This document shows positions 1 through 6,884 of a stretch of 40,314 nucleotides of DNA, in pieces; positions within the stretch are counted from its first letter, which is position 1; each line of letters begins with the position of its first letter. A program made the translations under genes and the position numbers. Source of the stretch: Pseudomonadota bacterium (GTDB taxonomy: Bacteria > Pseudomonadota > Gammaproteobacteria > Burkholderiales > Rhodocyclaceae); contig JAJZPJ010000002.1 of the NCBI GenBank assembly GCA_021811225.1, forward strand, positions 1-40,314. The letters are read 5' to 3'. The notes under the pieces were generated by a model, which worked only from the letters and a program-made list of their open reading frames with translations, did not search any database and was not told the DNA's origin.

Positions 1-430
1 GGTTGCGCCCGCACTGCTCGCAGGCGGAGACCAGCACCTGCTGCCAGTGGCGCAGGCGCTTGCCGGCGCGCTCACCGGACAGGCGCAGCACGCTGCGCTT
101 AGCCTGCACCGGCACGATCGCGCACGCGCCCAACTCGACCGCCTTTTGCACCACCCAGTCCATCTTGTCGGCGACGGCCAGCGCCTGGGCCAGGGTCAGC
201 GCCAGCGGCGCCTCGCGCTCGACCTCGCGCCATTCGCCCAGCATCACCCGCAGTCCCCGCCCGGACTCGACCAGTCGGCCGGGCCATTCGCCGCCCTCGC
301 CGTCAAACAACACCAGCTCGTCGCCCGGCCGCAGTCGCAGCACGCGCAGCGCATGCTGCTCCGCCTGCGACGGCAGGGCGACGGTGGCGCCCGCGGCAAA
401 CGGCCCCGGGCAGTGGAAGCGCGGCATCAT
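1..430 (-). CDS. rsmE: 16S rRNA (uracil-1498-N3) methyltransferase RsmE, 5' part
   Basis: This is the first 143 codons of RsmE; the rest lies beyond the left edge. RsmE is a SPOUT-class, SAM-dependent enzyme that methylates U1498 of 16S rRNA in the small ribosomal subunit. The translated part contains the N-terminal PUA-like region (QAEQHALRVLRLRPGD, then LFDGEGGEW) followed by the signature DKMDWVVQKAVELG, the IVPVQAKRSV strand and HWQQVLVSACEQCGRN, all typical of the family. The start ATG at 430-428 overlaps the cbbR stop in an ATGA arrangement, which fixes the start and suggests translational coupling to cbbR. No separate promoter is visible between the two genes. The identification is firm; the only limit is that the knotted catalytic C-terminus is outside the window. 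Confidence 0.93.
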   Translation of the reverse strand, partial: MMPRFHCPGPFAAGATVALPSQAEQHALRVLRLRPGDELVLFDGEGGEWPGRLVESGRGLRVMLGEWREVEREAPLALTLAQALAVADKMDWVVQKAVELGACAIVPVQAKRSVLRLSGERAGKRLRHWQQVLVSACEQCGRN

Positions 431-1377
431 CGGGGCATTATAGGGCTCGCCTGCCGCCTCACGGTCTCCAGATCCTCGCGCATCAGGCGCGCGCCCTCCT
501 GGCACAGAAAGTCGTGGAAGGCCTGGGCCGGGGGCAAGAGCTGTTTCTCGGCCCGGCGCACCACGTTCCACTGGCGCATCACCGGGGTGCCGGCGACGCG
601 CAGGCGGGTGAGCCGTCCGACCGCCAGCTCCAGACCGATGGTGCTCTCCGAAATGAAGGACAGGCCCATGCCGGCCATCACCGCCTGCTTGATCGTCTCG
701 TTGCTGTTCATCTCGAAGGTGTGCGCGATCGTCATCCCCTGTTCGGCGAAGTAGCGCTCCATCGTGCTCCTCGTGCCCGAGCCCGGTTCGCGGATCATGA
801 AGGTCTCCTGCGCCAGATCGGCGGCGGCGACCTTGCGCCGCCTGGCCAGCGGATGGTCGGGAGCGGCGATGATCACCAGCGGATTCTCGGCGAAGGCGAC
901 CGCGACCGTCTCCAGCTCGTGCGGCGCCCGGCCCATGATGGCGAGGTCGATCTCGTTGTCGGCGAGCTGGCGCACGATCATCTCCCGGTTATGCACCCCG
1001 AGGACGATCTCGATGCCCGGATGGCGGGCGCGGAACACCGTCAGGAGGTGCGGCGCGAAGTACTTGGTGGTGCTGACCACGCCGATCGACAGGTGGCCGC
1101 CGCGCACGCCGCGGATCGCCGCCAGCGCCTCCGCCGCCGCATCGAGCTGCTGCGCGATCAGGCGCGCGTGGCGCGCCAGCTCGGCGCCGGCGTCGGTGAG
1201 GAAGATCTTCTTGCCGACCTGCTCGGTGAGCGGCAGGCCGGCCTCGTCCTCCAGGCTCTTCACCTGCATCGACACCGCCGGCTGGGTGAGGTGCAGCTCC
1301 TCCGCGGCGCGCGAGAAGGACAGATGGCGCGCGACCGCCTCGAAAACCTTGAGCTGGCGCAGCGTGAGGTGCTTCAT
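427..1377 (-). CDS. cbbR: LysR-type regulator of the Calvin-cycle genes, CbbR
   Basis: 316-residue LysR-type transcriptional regulator. Residues 1-60 form the winged helix-turn-helix (LTLRQLKVFEAVARHLSFS, then AAEELHLTQPAVSMQ). The rest is a periplasmic-binding-protein-like effector domain (STTKYFAPHLL, MIREPGSGTR, GLSFISES) with typical CbbR features. Known CbbR proteins activate cbb operons in response to Calvin-cycle metabolites such as RuBP or phosphoenolpyruvate. The ATG at 1377 is chosen over the in-frame ATG at 1389 because a GGAG Shine-Dalgarno at 1387-1384 sits six bases before it and the protein then begins MKHLTLRQ like its relatives. It is divergent from cbbY-cbbM, and a LysR-type operator lies 27-65 bp upstream of its start, so autoregulation is likely (inference). 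Its stop overlaps rsmE. Confidence 0.95.
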   Translation of the reverse strand: MKHLTLRQLKVFEAVARHLSFSRAAEELHLTQPAVSMQVKSLEDEAGLPLTEQVGKKIFLTDAGAELARHARLIAQQLDAAAEALAAIRGVRGGHLSIGVVSTTKYFAPHLLTVFRARHPGIEIVLGVHNREMIVRQLADNEIDLAIMGRAPHELETVAVAFAENPLVIIAAPDHPLARRRKVAAADLAQETFMIREPGSGTRSTMERYFAEQGMTIAHTFEMNSNETIKQAVMAGMGLSFISESTIGLELAVGRLTRLRVAGTPVMRQWNVVRRAEKQLLPPAQAFHDFLCQEGARLMREDLETVRRQASPIMPR

Positions 1378-1403
1378 CGCGAACTCCATAAATTTGCGGA
1401 CAG

Positions 1404-1442
1404 CTTATCATCGACATAAGAATTTGTGACTATTGCTTATGG
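1404..1442 (+). promoter_or_regulatory. CbbR-type operator, site 1 (cbbR/cbbY intergenic)
   Basis: The dyad CTTAT-N7-ATAAG (1404-1420) contains the LysR T-N11-A box. Twelve bases later comes GTGA, and CTTATGG lies at 1436-1442, 32 bp from the dyad start. The same elements with identical spacing recur at 2179-2217 and 6757-6795. LysR regulators typically bind a dyad recognition site plus a second site reaching the -35 region, which this layout matches. The orientation points to cbbY, but the site also lies just upstream of cbbR. That CbbR binds here is inference. Confidence 0.8.
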
Positions 1443-1453
1443 CGGTACGCCGC

Positions 1454-1459
1454 TACACT
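1454..1459 (+). promoter_or_regulatory. cbbY promoter -10 box (TACACT)
   Basis: TACACT begins exactly 50 bp after the first base of the operator dyad at 1404. Candidate -10 boxes occur at the same offset in the other two cbb promoters. No good -35 hexamer is present, as expected for an activator-dependent promoter. The predicted transcription start is about 1466, which coincides with the cbbY ATG. Confidence 0.5.
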
Positions 1460-1465
1460 GACGTC

Positions 1466-2185
1466 ATGGAACTCGCCGCCCTGATCTTCGACGTCGATGG
1501 CACGCTCGCCGACACCGAGCGCGACGGCCATCTGCCGGCCTTCAATGCCGCCTTTTCCGAGGCCGGTCTGCCCTGGGTTTGGGACGAGAGGCTCTACGGC
1601 GAGCTGCTGGCGGTCACCGGCGGCAAGGAGCGGATCCGCCACTACTGCGAACGCTTCCAGCCCAACTACGCTTTGCCGCCGGATTTTGAGGGCCTCGTGG
1701 CAGCGTTGCACCGGAGCAAGACGCGCCACTACCTGGCGCGGGTCGACTCGGGCGCGCTCCCGCTGCGCCCGGGCGTCAGGCGGCTGATCGATGAAGCGCG
1801 CGCTGCCGGCCTGAGGCTGGGCATAGCCACCACCACCACCGCGGACAACGTCTCCGCCCTGATCAGGGCCAGCCTGGCGCCGGAGGCGGAGGACTGGTTC
1901 GAGCTGATCGCCGCCGGCGACATCGTGCCGGCGAAGAAGCCCGCCCCGGACATCTACCATTACGTCCTGGCGCGCATGGATCTGCCCGCCGGCGCCTGCC
2001 TGGCGCTGGAGGATTCGGGCAACGGCCTGGCCGCCAGCCTGGCCGCCGGCATCCCGACCGTGGTGAGCGTCAATGACTACACCCGCGGCCAGGATTTCCA
2101 GGGCGCGCTGGCCGTCCTGCCCGACCTCGCGGCGGTCGGGCTGGGCGATCTGGTGCGCTGGCACGGCCACCATGCCAACTTATGA
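1466..2185 (+). CDS. cbbY: CbbY, HAD-family sugar-bisphosphate phosphatase
   Basis: 239-residue HAD-superfamily phosphatase of the CbbY/CbbZ/Gph group. HAD motif I is FDVDGT (nucleophile D9, acid/base D11), motif II is the ATTTT stretch, motif III is KKPAPD and motif IV is EDSGNG. A helical cap lies between motifs I and II. Characterised CbbY enzymes dephosphorylate xylulose-1,5-bisphosphate, a misfire product that inhibits RuBisCO, so its position directly before cbbM fits metabolite repair. The ATG at 1466 is required to include the first strand and DVDGT. The frame remains open to 1433, but that region is promoter. No Shine-Dalgarno is visible, and the predicted transcription start falls on or next to the ATG, so initiation may be leaderless. 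The stop codon lies inside the next CbbR operator. Confidence 0.9.
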   Translation: MELAALIFDVDGTLADTERDGHLPAFNAAFSEAGLPWVWDERLYGELLAVTGGKERIRHYCERFQPNYALPPDFEGLVAALHRSKTRHYLARVDSGALPLRPGVRRLIDEARAAGLRLGIATTTTADNVSALIRASLAPEAEDWFELIAAGDIVPAKKPAPDIYHYVLARMDLPAGACLALEDSGNGLAASLAAGIPTVVSVNDYTRGQDFQGALAVLPDLAAVGLGDLVRWHGHHANL

Positions 2186-2217
2186 TTGCCATAAAAATCT
2201 GTGAATGTCTTTTATGG
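2179..2217 (+). promoter_or_regulatory. CbbR-type operator, site 2 (before cbbM)
   Basis: CTTAT-N7-ATAAA at 2179-2195 is followed by GTGAATG and by TTTATGG at 2211-2217, with spacing identical to the sites at 1404 and 6757. The dyad overlaps the cbbY stop codon (2183-2185). It lies about 75 bp upstream of the cbbM start and would activate the RuBisCO transcription unit. CbbR as the ligand is inferred from the LysR-type dyad and the adjacent cbbR gene. Confidence 0.82.
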
Positions 2218-2228
2218 ATGGCGCGCAC

Positions 2229-2234
2229 TATGAT
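2229..2234 (+). promoter_or_regulatory. cbbM promoter -10 box (TATGAT)
   Basis: TATGAT matches the sigma-70 -10 consensus at five of six positions and begins 50 bp after the start of the operator dyad, the same offset as at cbbY and fbp. It predicts a start near 2241 and a leader of about 48 nt. That leader contains a GGAG Shine-Dalgarno around 2274, before the cbbM ATG at 2289. Confidence 0.65.
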
Positions 2235-2288
2235 GCCATCAAGATTTTACCGCTGAGCCCATCAACCCAGGACGGAGAGAAAAACATC

Positions 2289-3671
2289 ATGGATCAATCG
2301 AACCGCTACGCGCGCCTCGACCTCAAGGAGGCCGACCTGATCGCCGGCGGCCGTCACGTGCTGTGCGCCTATATCATGAAGCCCAAGGCCGGCTACGGCG
2401 ACTTCCTCGCCACCGCCGCTCACTTCGCCGCGGAATCCTCGACCGGCACCAACGTCGAGGTCGGCACCACCGACGACTTCACCCGCGGCGTCGATGCGCT
2501 GGTCTATGAGATCGACGAGGCGCGCGAGCTGGTCAAGATCGCCTACCCGGTCGAGCTGTTCGACCGCAACATCATCGACGGCCGCGCCATGCTGGCCTCG
2601 GTGTGGACCCTGACCATCGGCAACAACCAGGGCATGGGCGACGTCGAATACTCGAAGATGCACGACATCTACATCCCGCCGAAATTCCTGGCGCTGTTCG
2701 ACGGCCCGGCGGTGAACATCGTCGACATGTGGCGCACCCTGGGCCGGCCGCTGGAGAATGGCGGCATGGTCGTGGGCACCATCATCAAGCCCAAGCTCGG
2801 CCTGCGCCCGCAGCCCTTCGCCGACGCCTGCTACCAGTTCTGGCTGGGCGGCGACTTCATCAAGAACGACGAGCCGCAGGGCAACCAGGTGTTCGCGCCG
2901 CTCAAGGACACCATCCGCCTGGTCGCCGACGCCATGCGCCGCGCCCAGGACAAGACCGGCGAGGCCAAGATCTTCTCGGCCAACATCACCGCCGACGATC
3001 CCTTCGAGATGATCGCGCGCGGCGAGTACATCCTCGAGACCTTCGCCGAGAACGCTTCCCACGTCGCCTTCCTGGTCGACGGCTACGTCGCCGGCCCGAC
3101 CGCGATCACCACCTGCCGCCGCCGCTTCCCGTCCCAGTTCCTGCACTACCACCGCGCCGGCCACGGCGCCGTGACCAGCCCGCAGTCCAAGCGCGGCTAC
3201 ACCGCCTTCGTCCATTGCAAGATGTCCCGCCTGCAGGGCGCCTCGGGCATCCACGTCGGCACCATGGGCTACGGCAAGATGGAGAGCGCGAAGGACGACC
3301 GCAACATCGCCTACATGCTGGAGCGCGACAGCGCCGACGGCCCGTTCTACCACCAGGAGTGGCAGGGCATGAGAGCCACCACCCCGATCATCTCCGGCGG
3401 CATGAACGCGCTGCGCCTGCCCGGCTTCTTCGACAACCTGGGCCACTGCAACGTCATCCAGACCTCGGGCGGCGGCGCCTTCGGCCACAAGGACGGCGGC
3501 GTCGCCGGGGCGAAATCGCTGAAGCAGGCGCGCGACGCCTGGATGGCGAAGGTCAACCTGATCGACTATGCCAAGGAGCACCCGGAACTGAAGGGCGCCT
3601 TCGAGAGCTTCAGCGCCGACGCCGACCGGCTCTACCCGGGCTGGCGCGAGTCGCTGAAGGCGCACAAGTAA
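2289..3671 (+). CDS. cbbM: Form II ribulose-1,5-bisphosphate carboxylase/oxygenase
   Basis: 460-residue form II RuBisCO large subunit, which carboxylates RuBP to two 3-phosphoglycerates; form II enzymes work without a small subunit. The catalytic Lys loop KPKLGL is at 167-172. The carbamylated-lysine motif GGDFIKNDEPQGNQ gives K192 with Mg ligands D194 and E195. The HRAGHG loop, HVGTMGYGKM and SGGMNALRLPGFF follow. Length and sequence resemble Rhodospirillum rubrum and Thiobacillus CbbM; no rbcS follows. The frame is open from 2205, but the ATG at 2289 has a Shine-Dalgarno (GGACGGAGAG) and lies downstream of the predicted transcription start. Form II enzymes usually have low CO2/O2 specificity and suit high-CO2, low-O2 niches. 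cbbQ and cbbO follow in the same unit. Confidence 0.98.
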   Translation: MDQSNRYARLDLKEADLIAGGRHVLCAYIMKPKAGYGDFLATAAHFAAESSTGTNVEVGTTDDFTRGVDALVYEIDEARELVKIAYPVELFDRNIIDGRAMLASVWTLTIGNNQGMGDVEYSKMHDIYIPPKFLALFDGPAVNIVDMWRTLGRPLENGGMVVGTIIKPKLGLRPQPFADACYQFWLGGDFIKNDEPQGNQVFAPLKDTIRLVADAMRRAQDKTGEAKIFSANITADDPFEMIARGEYILETFAENASHVAFLVDGYVAGPTAITTCRRRFPSQFLHYHRAGHGAVTSPQSKRGYTAFVHCKMSRLQGASGIHVGTMGYGKMESAKDDRNIAYMLERDSADGPFYHQEWQGMRATTPIISGGMNALRLPGFFDNLGHCNVIQTSGGGAFGHKDGGVAGAKSLKQARDAWMAKVNLIDYAKEHPELKGAFESFSADADRLYPGWRESLKAHK

Positions 3672-3687
3672 GGAGGGGACGAGCGCG

Positions 3688-4491
3688 ATGAACGCCATCG
3701 ACCCTTATCGGATCGCCGCCGAGCCCTACTACCAGGCCCAGGGCCGGGAGGTCGAGCTGTACCGGGCGGCCTACGCCGCCCGCCTGCCGGTGATGATCAA
3801 GGGGCCGACCGGCTGCGGCAAGTCGCGCTTCGTCGAACACATGGCCTGGCTGCTCGACCGGCCGCTCATCACCGTCGCCTGCAACGAGGACATGAGTGCC
3901 GCCGATCTGGTCGGCCGCTTCCTGCTCGACCGGGACGGCACGCGCTGGCAGGACGGGCCGCTGACGCTGGCGGCGCGCCTGGGGGCGATCTGCTATCTGG
4001 ACGAGATCGTCGAGGCGCGCAAGGACACCACGGTGGTGATCCATCCGCTCACCGACTACCGGCGCGTCCTGCCGCTCGACAAGAAGGGCGAGCTGGTCCA
4101 CGCCCATCCCGACTTCCAGCTGGTGATCTCCTTCAATCCGGGCTACCAGAGCCTGATCAAGGACCTCAAGCAGTCGACCAAGCAGCGCTTCTCCGCGCTG
4201 GAATTCGATTACGCCGATGCCGACGCCGAGGCCGCCATCGTCGCCCGCGAGACCGGCGTCGAGATCGGGCTCGCGGCCAAGCTGGTCGCCATCGCCGAAC
4301 GCGCCCGGGCCCTGAAGGGACACGGGCTGGAGGAAGGCATCTCGACCCGCCTGCTGGTCTATGCGGCGAAGCTGATCGGCCAAGGAGTGGCCGCCCAAGA
4401 TGCCTGCCGCATGGCGCTGGTGCGGCCGATCACCGACGACGGCGACATCCGCTCGACGCTGGAACACGCGATCGACCTGATCGTCGGCTGA
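3688..4491 (+). CDS. cbbQ: RuBisCO activase AAA+ subunit CbbQ
   Basis: 267-residue MoxR-type AAA+ ATPase. Walker A GPTGCGKS is at 39-46 and Walker B ICYLDE at 101-106; an FNPGYQ sensor-like segment and the GISTRLLVYAAKLI lid helix follow. In chemoautotrophs CbbQ hexamers bind the CbbO adaptor and use ATP hydrolysis to remove inhibitory sugar phosphates from RuBisCO active sites. It starts 16 bases after cbbM behind a strong AGGAGG Shine-Dalgarno at 3671-3676, and cbbO follows ten bases after its stop. The three genes therefore form one unit and probably one machine. Identity with CbbQ/NorQ is clear, and the neighbourhood selects CbbQ over NorQ. Confidence 0.95.
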   Translation: MNAIDPYRIAAEPYYQAQGREVELYRAAYAARLPVMIKGPTGCGKSRFVEHMAWLLDRPLITVACNEDMSAADLVGRFLLDRDGTRWQDGPLTLAARLGAICYLDEIVEARKDTTVVIHPLTDYRRVLPLDKKGELVHAHPDFQLVISFNPGYQSLIKDLKQSTKQRFSALEFDYADADAEAAIVARETGVEIGLAAKLVAIAERARALKGHGLEEGISTRLLVYAAKLIGQGVAAQDACRMALVRPITDDGDIRSTLEHAIDLIVG

Positions 4492-4501
4492 GGCATCGGC
4501 C

Positions 4502-6721
4502 GTGGCCGACGACCTCAACGCTCATCGCAGCCGCCTGCGCTGCAACGTCGCGCGCGTAGACCAGGTCTTTCCCGGTTGTCTGGCCGAAGCGCAGCGCCTG
4601 CTCACGCCCGCCGGCGTCGAGGCCTGGCTCGATGGCGCCTCCTCGGTTTGCGCGCTGGGCCGCGGCCAGGAGCTGCCGCTGATCTTCCTCGAAGCCCTGC
4701 CGGCGGCGGCCGCCCGCTGCGGCGAGGCGCTGATCCCGGAAGCGGCGGCGATGGCCCGCAGCCTCTCCGCAGCGGGCGCCGTCGCGGCGATCGCGCCTTA
4801 CCTTTCCGGGCTGCCGGCGGTGGCCCGGAGGCTGGAGAGCTTCGAAGCGCTGCAGGTCTATGCCGACGTCGTGCGCAGCATCGCCGAACAGGCGCCCGAT
4901 GCACTGCCGAGCTTCCTCGATCAGGTGGACTCGCTGCTGGCGCAGGTGACCATCGGCGGCGTGATGAACTGGGTCGATTACGGCCTGAAGAGCTACCGCG
5001 GCCAGCTGCACCGGGCGGCGGACTATTTCTCGCTGCAGGCCGCGGACGCCCGGGCAGCGCTGACGCGCGAGCGGCACGGTACGCTGCTCGCGGACCACGA
5101 GCGCGAGCTCAGGCTGACGCTGAAGAGCTTCTGGGCGCTCGAGGATGAATTCACGCCCTACTCCCAGGCCTTCGACATCGAACGCAGGTCCTGGCCGCAC
5201 CTCGACCGCCTGGGGTTTCATCTGCCCGACGCCTACGAGAGCCGGGGGCCGATCTCGGGCCTGGACCGCTACCGCGCCGCGATCGCCCACCTGGCGGCGC
5301 ACCGGTTGTGGACCCGGCCGCTGATCGCCGACAATTTCAACCGTTACCAGCAACTGATCATCGAGACCTTCGAGGACGCGCGGGTCGAATGGCTGGCCAT
5401 CAAGCGCTACCCGGGACTGCGCCGGCTGTGGCTGGCGCTGCACCCCAGGCCGCGGCCGGGCGACTGCCCGCCCGGCCACTCCTGCATCCGCCACCAGGCG
5501 GCGATGCTCTCTTTGGCGCTGCTCGATCCGCGGCACGGCTACCAAGATCCGGATCTGCTCGCCGCGGTCGACCGCTTCCACGAACGGATGCAGCGGGACC
5601 CGGAAGACGGCGGCATTGCTGTCGAACTCGGGGTGGACTACCTGACCCGAATCCATCACGCCGATTTCCGCTCGCCCAAGGTATTCTTTCGCGACACCGA
5701 GGTCGGCTACCGCGACGACAACCGCTACCTGTGGATCTTCCTCGAGGATACCGACGACGAGGACGAGTTCCATTCCGACCACCACGTCGCCAACCCCAGG
5801 ACCCGCGCCGCCGACGGCGGCGGGCCGATCGTGCGGCACCAGCAGGAATGGGACTACGTCGCGGGCGGCTACCGCCCCGACTGGGTGACCGTCTATGAGG
5901 CGCTGCAGGCGTCGGGCGACCCCGCGGTGATCGATCGCCTGCTGGAAAAGCACGCGGCGCTGGCGCGGCCGCTGCAGCGCCTGATCGAGCTCTTGAAGCC
6001 CCAGGGGAGGAAGCTGATCCGCCGCCAGGAGGAGGGGCCGGAGATCGACCTCGATCCGGCCATCGCCGCGCTGATCGACACGCGCAGCGGCATCAGCCCC
6101 GACCCGCGCATCCACACCCGCGCCGAGCCCTACGAGCGGGACATCTCGGTGCAGGTGCTGCTCGATCTGTCGGAATCGGTCAAGCAGACGCCGCCCGGCG
6201 CCGAATCCAGCGTCCTGGAGCTGTCGCGCGAAGCGGTCTCGCTGCTCGGCTGGGCGCTGGCCGCCCTGGGCGACCCTTACGCCATCGCCGGCTTCGCCTC
6301 GAACAGCCGCCACGAGCTGCGCTACAGCCACATCAAGGGCTACACGGAAGGCTGGGACGAGGTGACCAAGGCCAGGCTCGCCGGCATCGAAGGCGGCTTG
6401 TCGACGCGCATGGGCGCGGCGCTGCGCCACGCCGGCCACGCTCTGGCCGGACGCGGCTCGGAGAAGAAGCTGCTCTTGCTCCTGACCGACGGGGAGCCGG
6501 CCGACGTCGATGTCGAGGACGGCCAATATCTGCACGCCGACGCACGCCGCGCGGTCGAGGAACTCGCCGCCGCCGGCGTATTCACCTTCTGCTTCAGCCT
6601 CGATCCGGGCGCCGACGCCTACGTCTCGGCCATCTTCGGCGCCAACCGCTTCATGGTGCTGGACCGGATAGAGCGCCTGCCGGAGCGGCTGCCCAGGCTC
6701 TATCTGGAGCTGACGCGATGA
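4502..6721 (+). CDS. cbbO: RuBisCO activase adaptor CbbO (von Willebrand A domain)
   Basis: 739-residue CbbO/NorD-type protein starting with GTG ten bases after cbbQ. The long N-terminal two thirds is helical and family-specific. The C-terminus is a von Willebrand factor A domain with an intact MIDAS: DLSES (D555, S557, S559), a downstream Thr in GGLSTRMGAAL, and LLTDGEPADVD. In known CbbQO activases the CbbO MIDAS docks on an acidic residue of RuBisCO while the CbbQ hexamer provides the motor, so an intact MIDAS argues for a working activase. A DEDEF-rich acidic segment precedes the VWA domain at about residues 417-424. It ends at 6721, and a new CbbR-type promoter begins 36 bases later. Confidence 0.93.
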   Translation: MADDLNAHRSRLRCNVARVDQVFPGCLAEAQRLLTPAGVEAWLDGASSVCALGRGQELPLIFLEALPAAAARCGEALIPEAAAMARSLSAAGAVAAIAPYLSGLPAVARRLESFEALQVYADVVRSIAEQAPDALPSFLDQVDSLLAQVTIGGVMNWVDYGLKSYRGQLHRAADYFSLQAADARAALTRERHGTLLADHERELRLTLKSFWALEDEFTPYSQAFDIERRSWPHLDRLGFHLPDAYESRGPISGLDRYRAAIAHLAAHRLWTRPLIADNFNRYQQLIIETFEDARVEWLAIKRYPGLRRLWLALHPRPRPGDCPPGHSCIRHQAAMLSLALLDPRHGYQDPDLLAAVDRFHERMQRDPEDGGIAVELGVDYLTRIHHADFRSPKVFFRDTEVGYRDDNRYLWIFLEDTDDEDEFHSDHHVANPRTRAADGGGPIVRHQQEWDYVAGGYRPDWVTVYEALQASGDPAVIDRLLEKHAALARPLQRLIELLKPQGRKLIRRQEEGPEIDLDPAIAALIDTRSGISPDPRIHTRAEPYERDISVQVLLDLSESVKQTPPGAESSVLELSREAVSLLGWALAALGDPYAIAGFASNSRHELRYSHIKGYTEGWDEVTKARLAGIEGGLSTRMGAALRHAGHALAGRGSEKKLLLLLTDGEPADVDVEDGQYLHADARRAVEELAAAGVFTFCFSLDPGADAYVSAIFGANRFMVLDRIERLPERLPRLYLELTR

Positions 6722-6756
6722 GCGGCGGGGGAAGAAAACGCCGAAGTCATGTCCGC

Positions 6757-6795
6757 CTTATTCCTATCATAAGAAAAAGTGAATGGCGCTTATGG
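6757..6795 (+). promoter_or_regulatory. CbbR-type operator, site 3 (before fbp)
   Basis: CTTAT-N7-ATAAG at 6757-6773, GTGAATG at 6779-6785 and CTTATGG at 6789-6795 repeat the arrangement seen before cbbY and cbbM. It lies in the 163-base gap between cbbO and fbp, so the Calvin regeneration and glycolytic genes downstream have their own regulated promoter. Binding by CbbR is inferred. Confidence 0.82.
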
Positions 6796-6806
6796 GTGAT
6801 GCGCAT

Positions 6807-6812
6807 TAAATT
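6807..6812 (+). promoter_or_regulatory. fbp promoter -10 box (TAAATT)
   Basis: TAAATT starts 50 bp after the operator dyad start at 6757, the same offset as the -10 candidates of cbbY and cbbM. The predicted start near 6819 leaves a leader of about 65 nt, which ends with an AGAGGGGG Shine-Dalgarno before the fbp ATG at 6885. Confidence 0.55.
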
Positions 6813-6884
6813 TCGGGCGAGGGGGAATTCTGCCCGCCAAGACCTCGGCAGACACGACCGGGCGCCAGACCAAGAGGGGGACAC

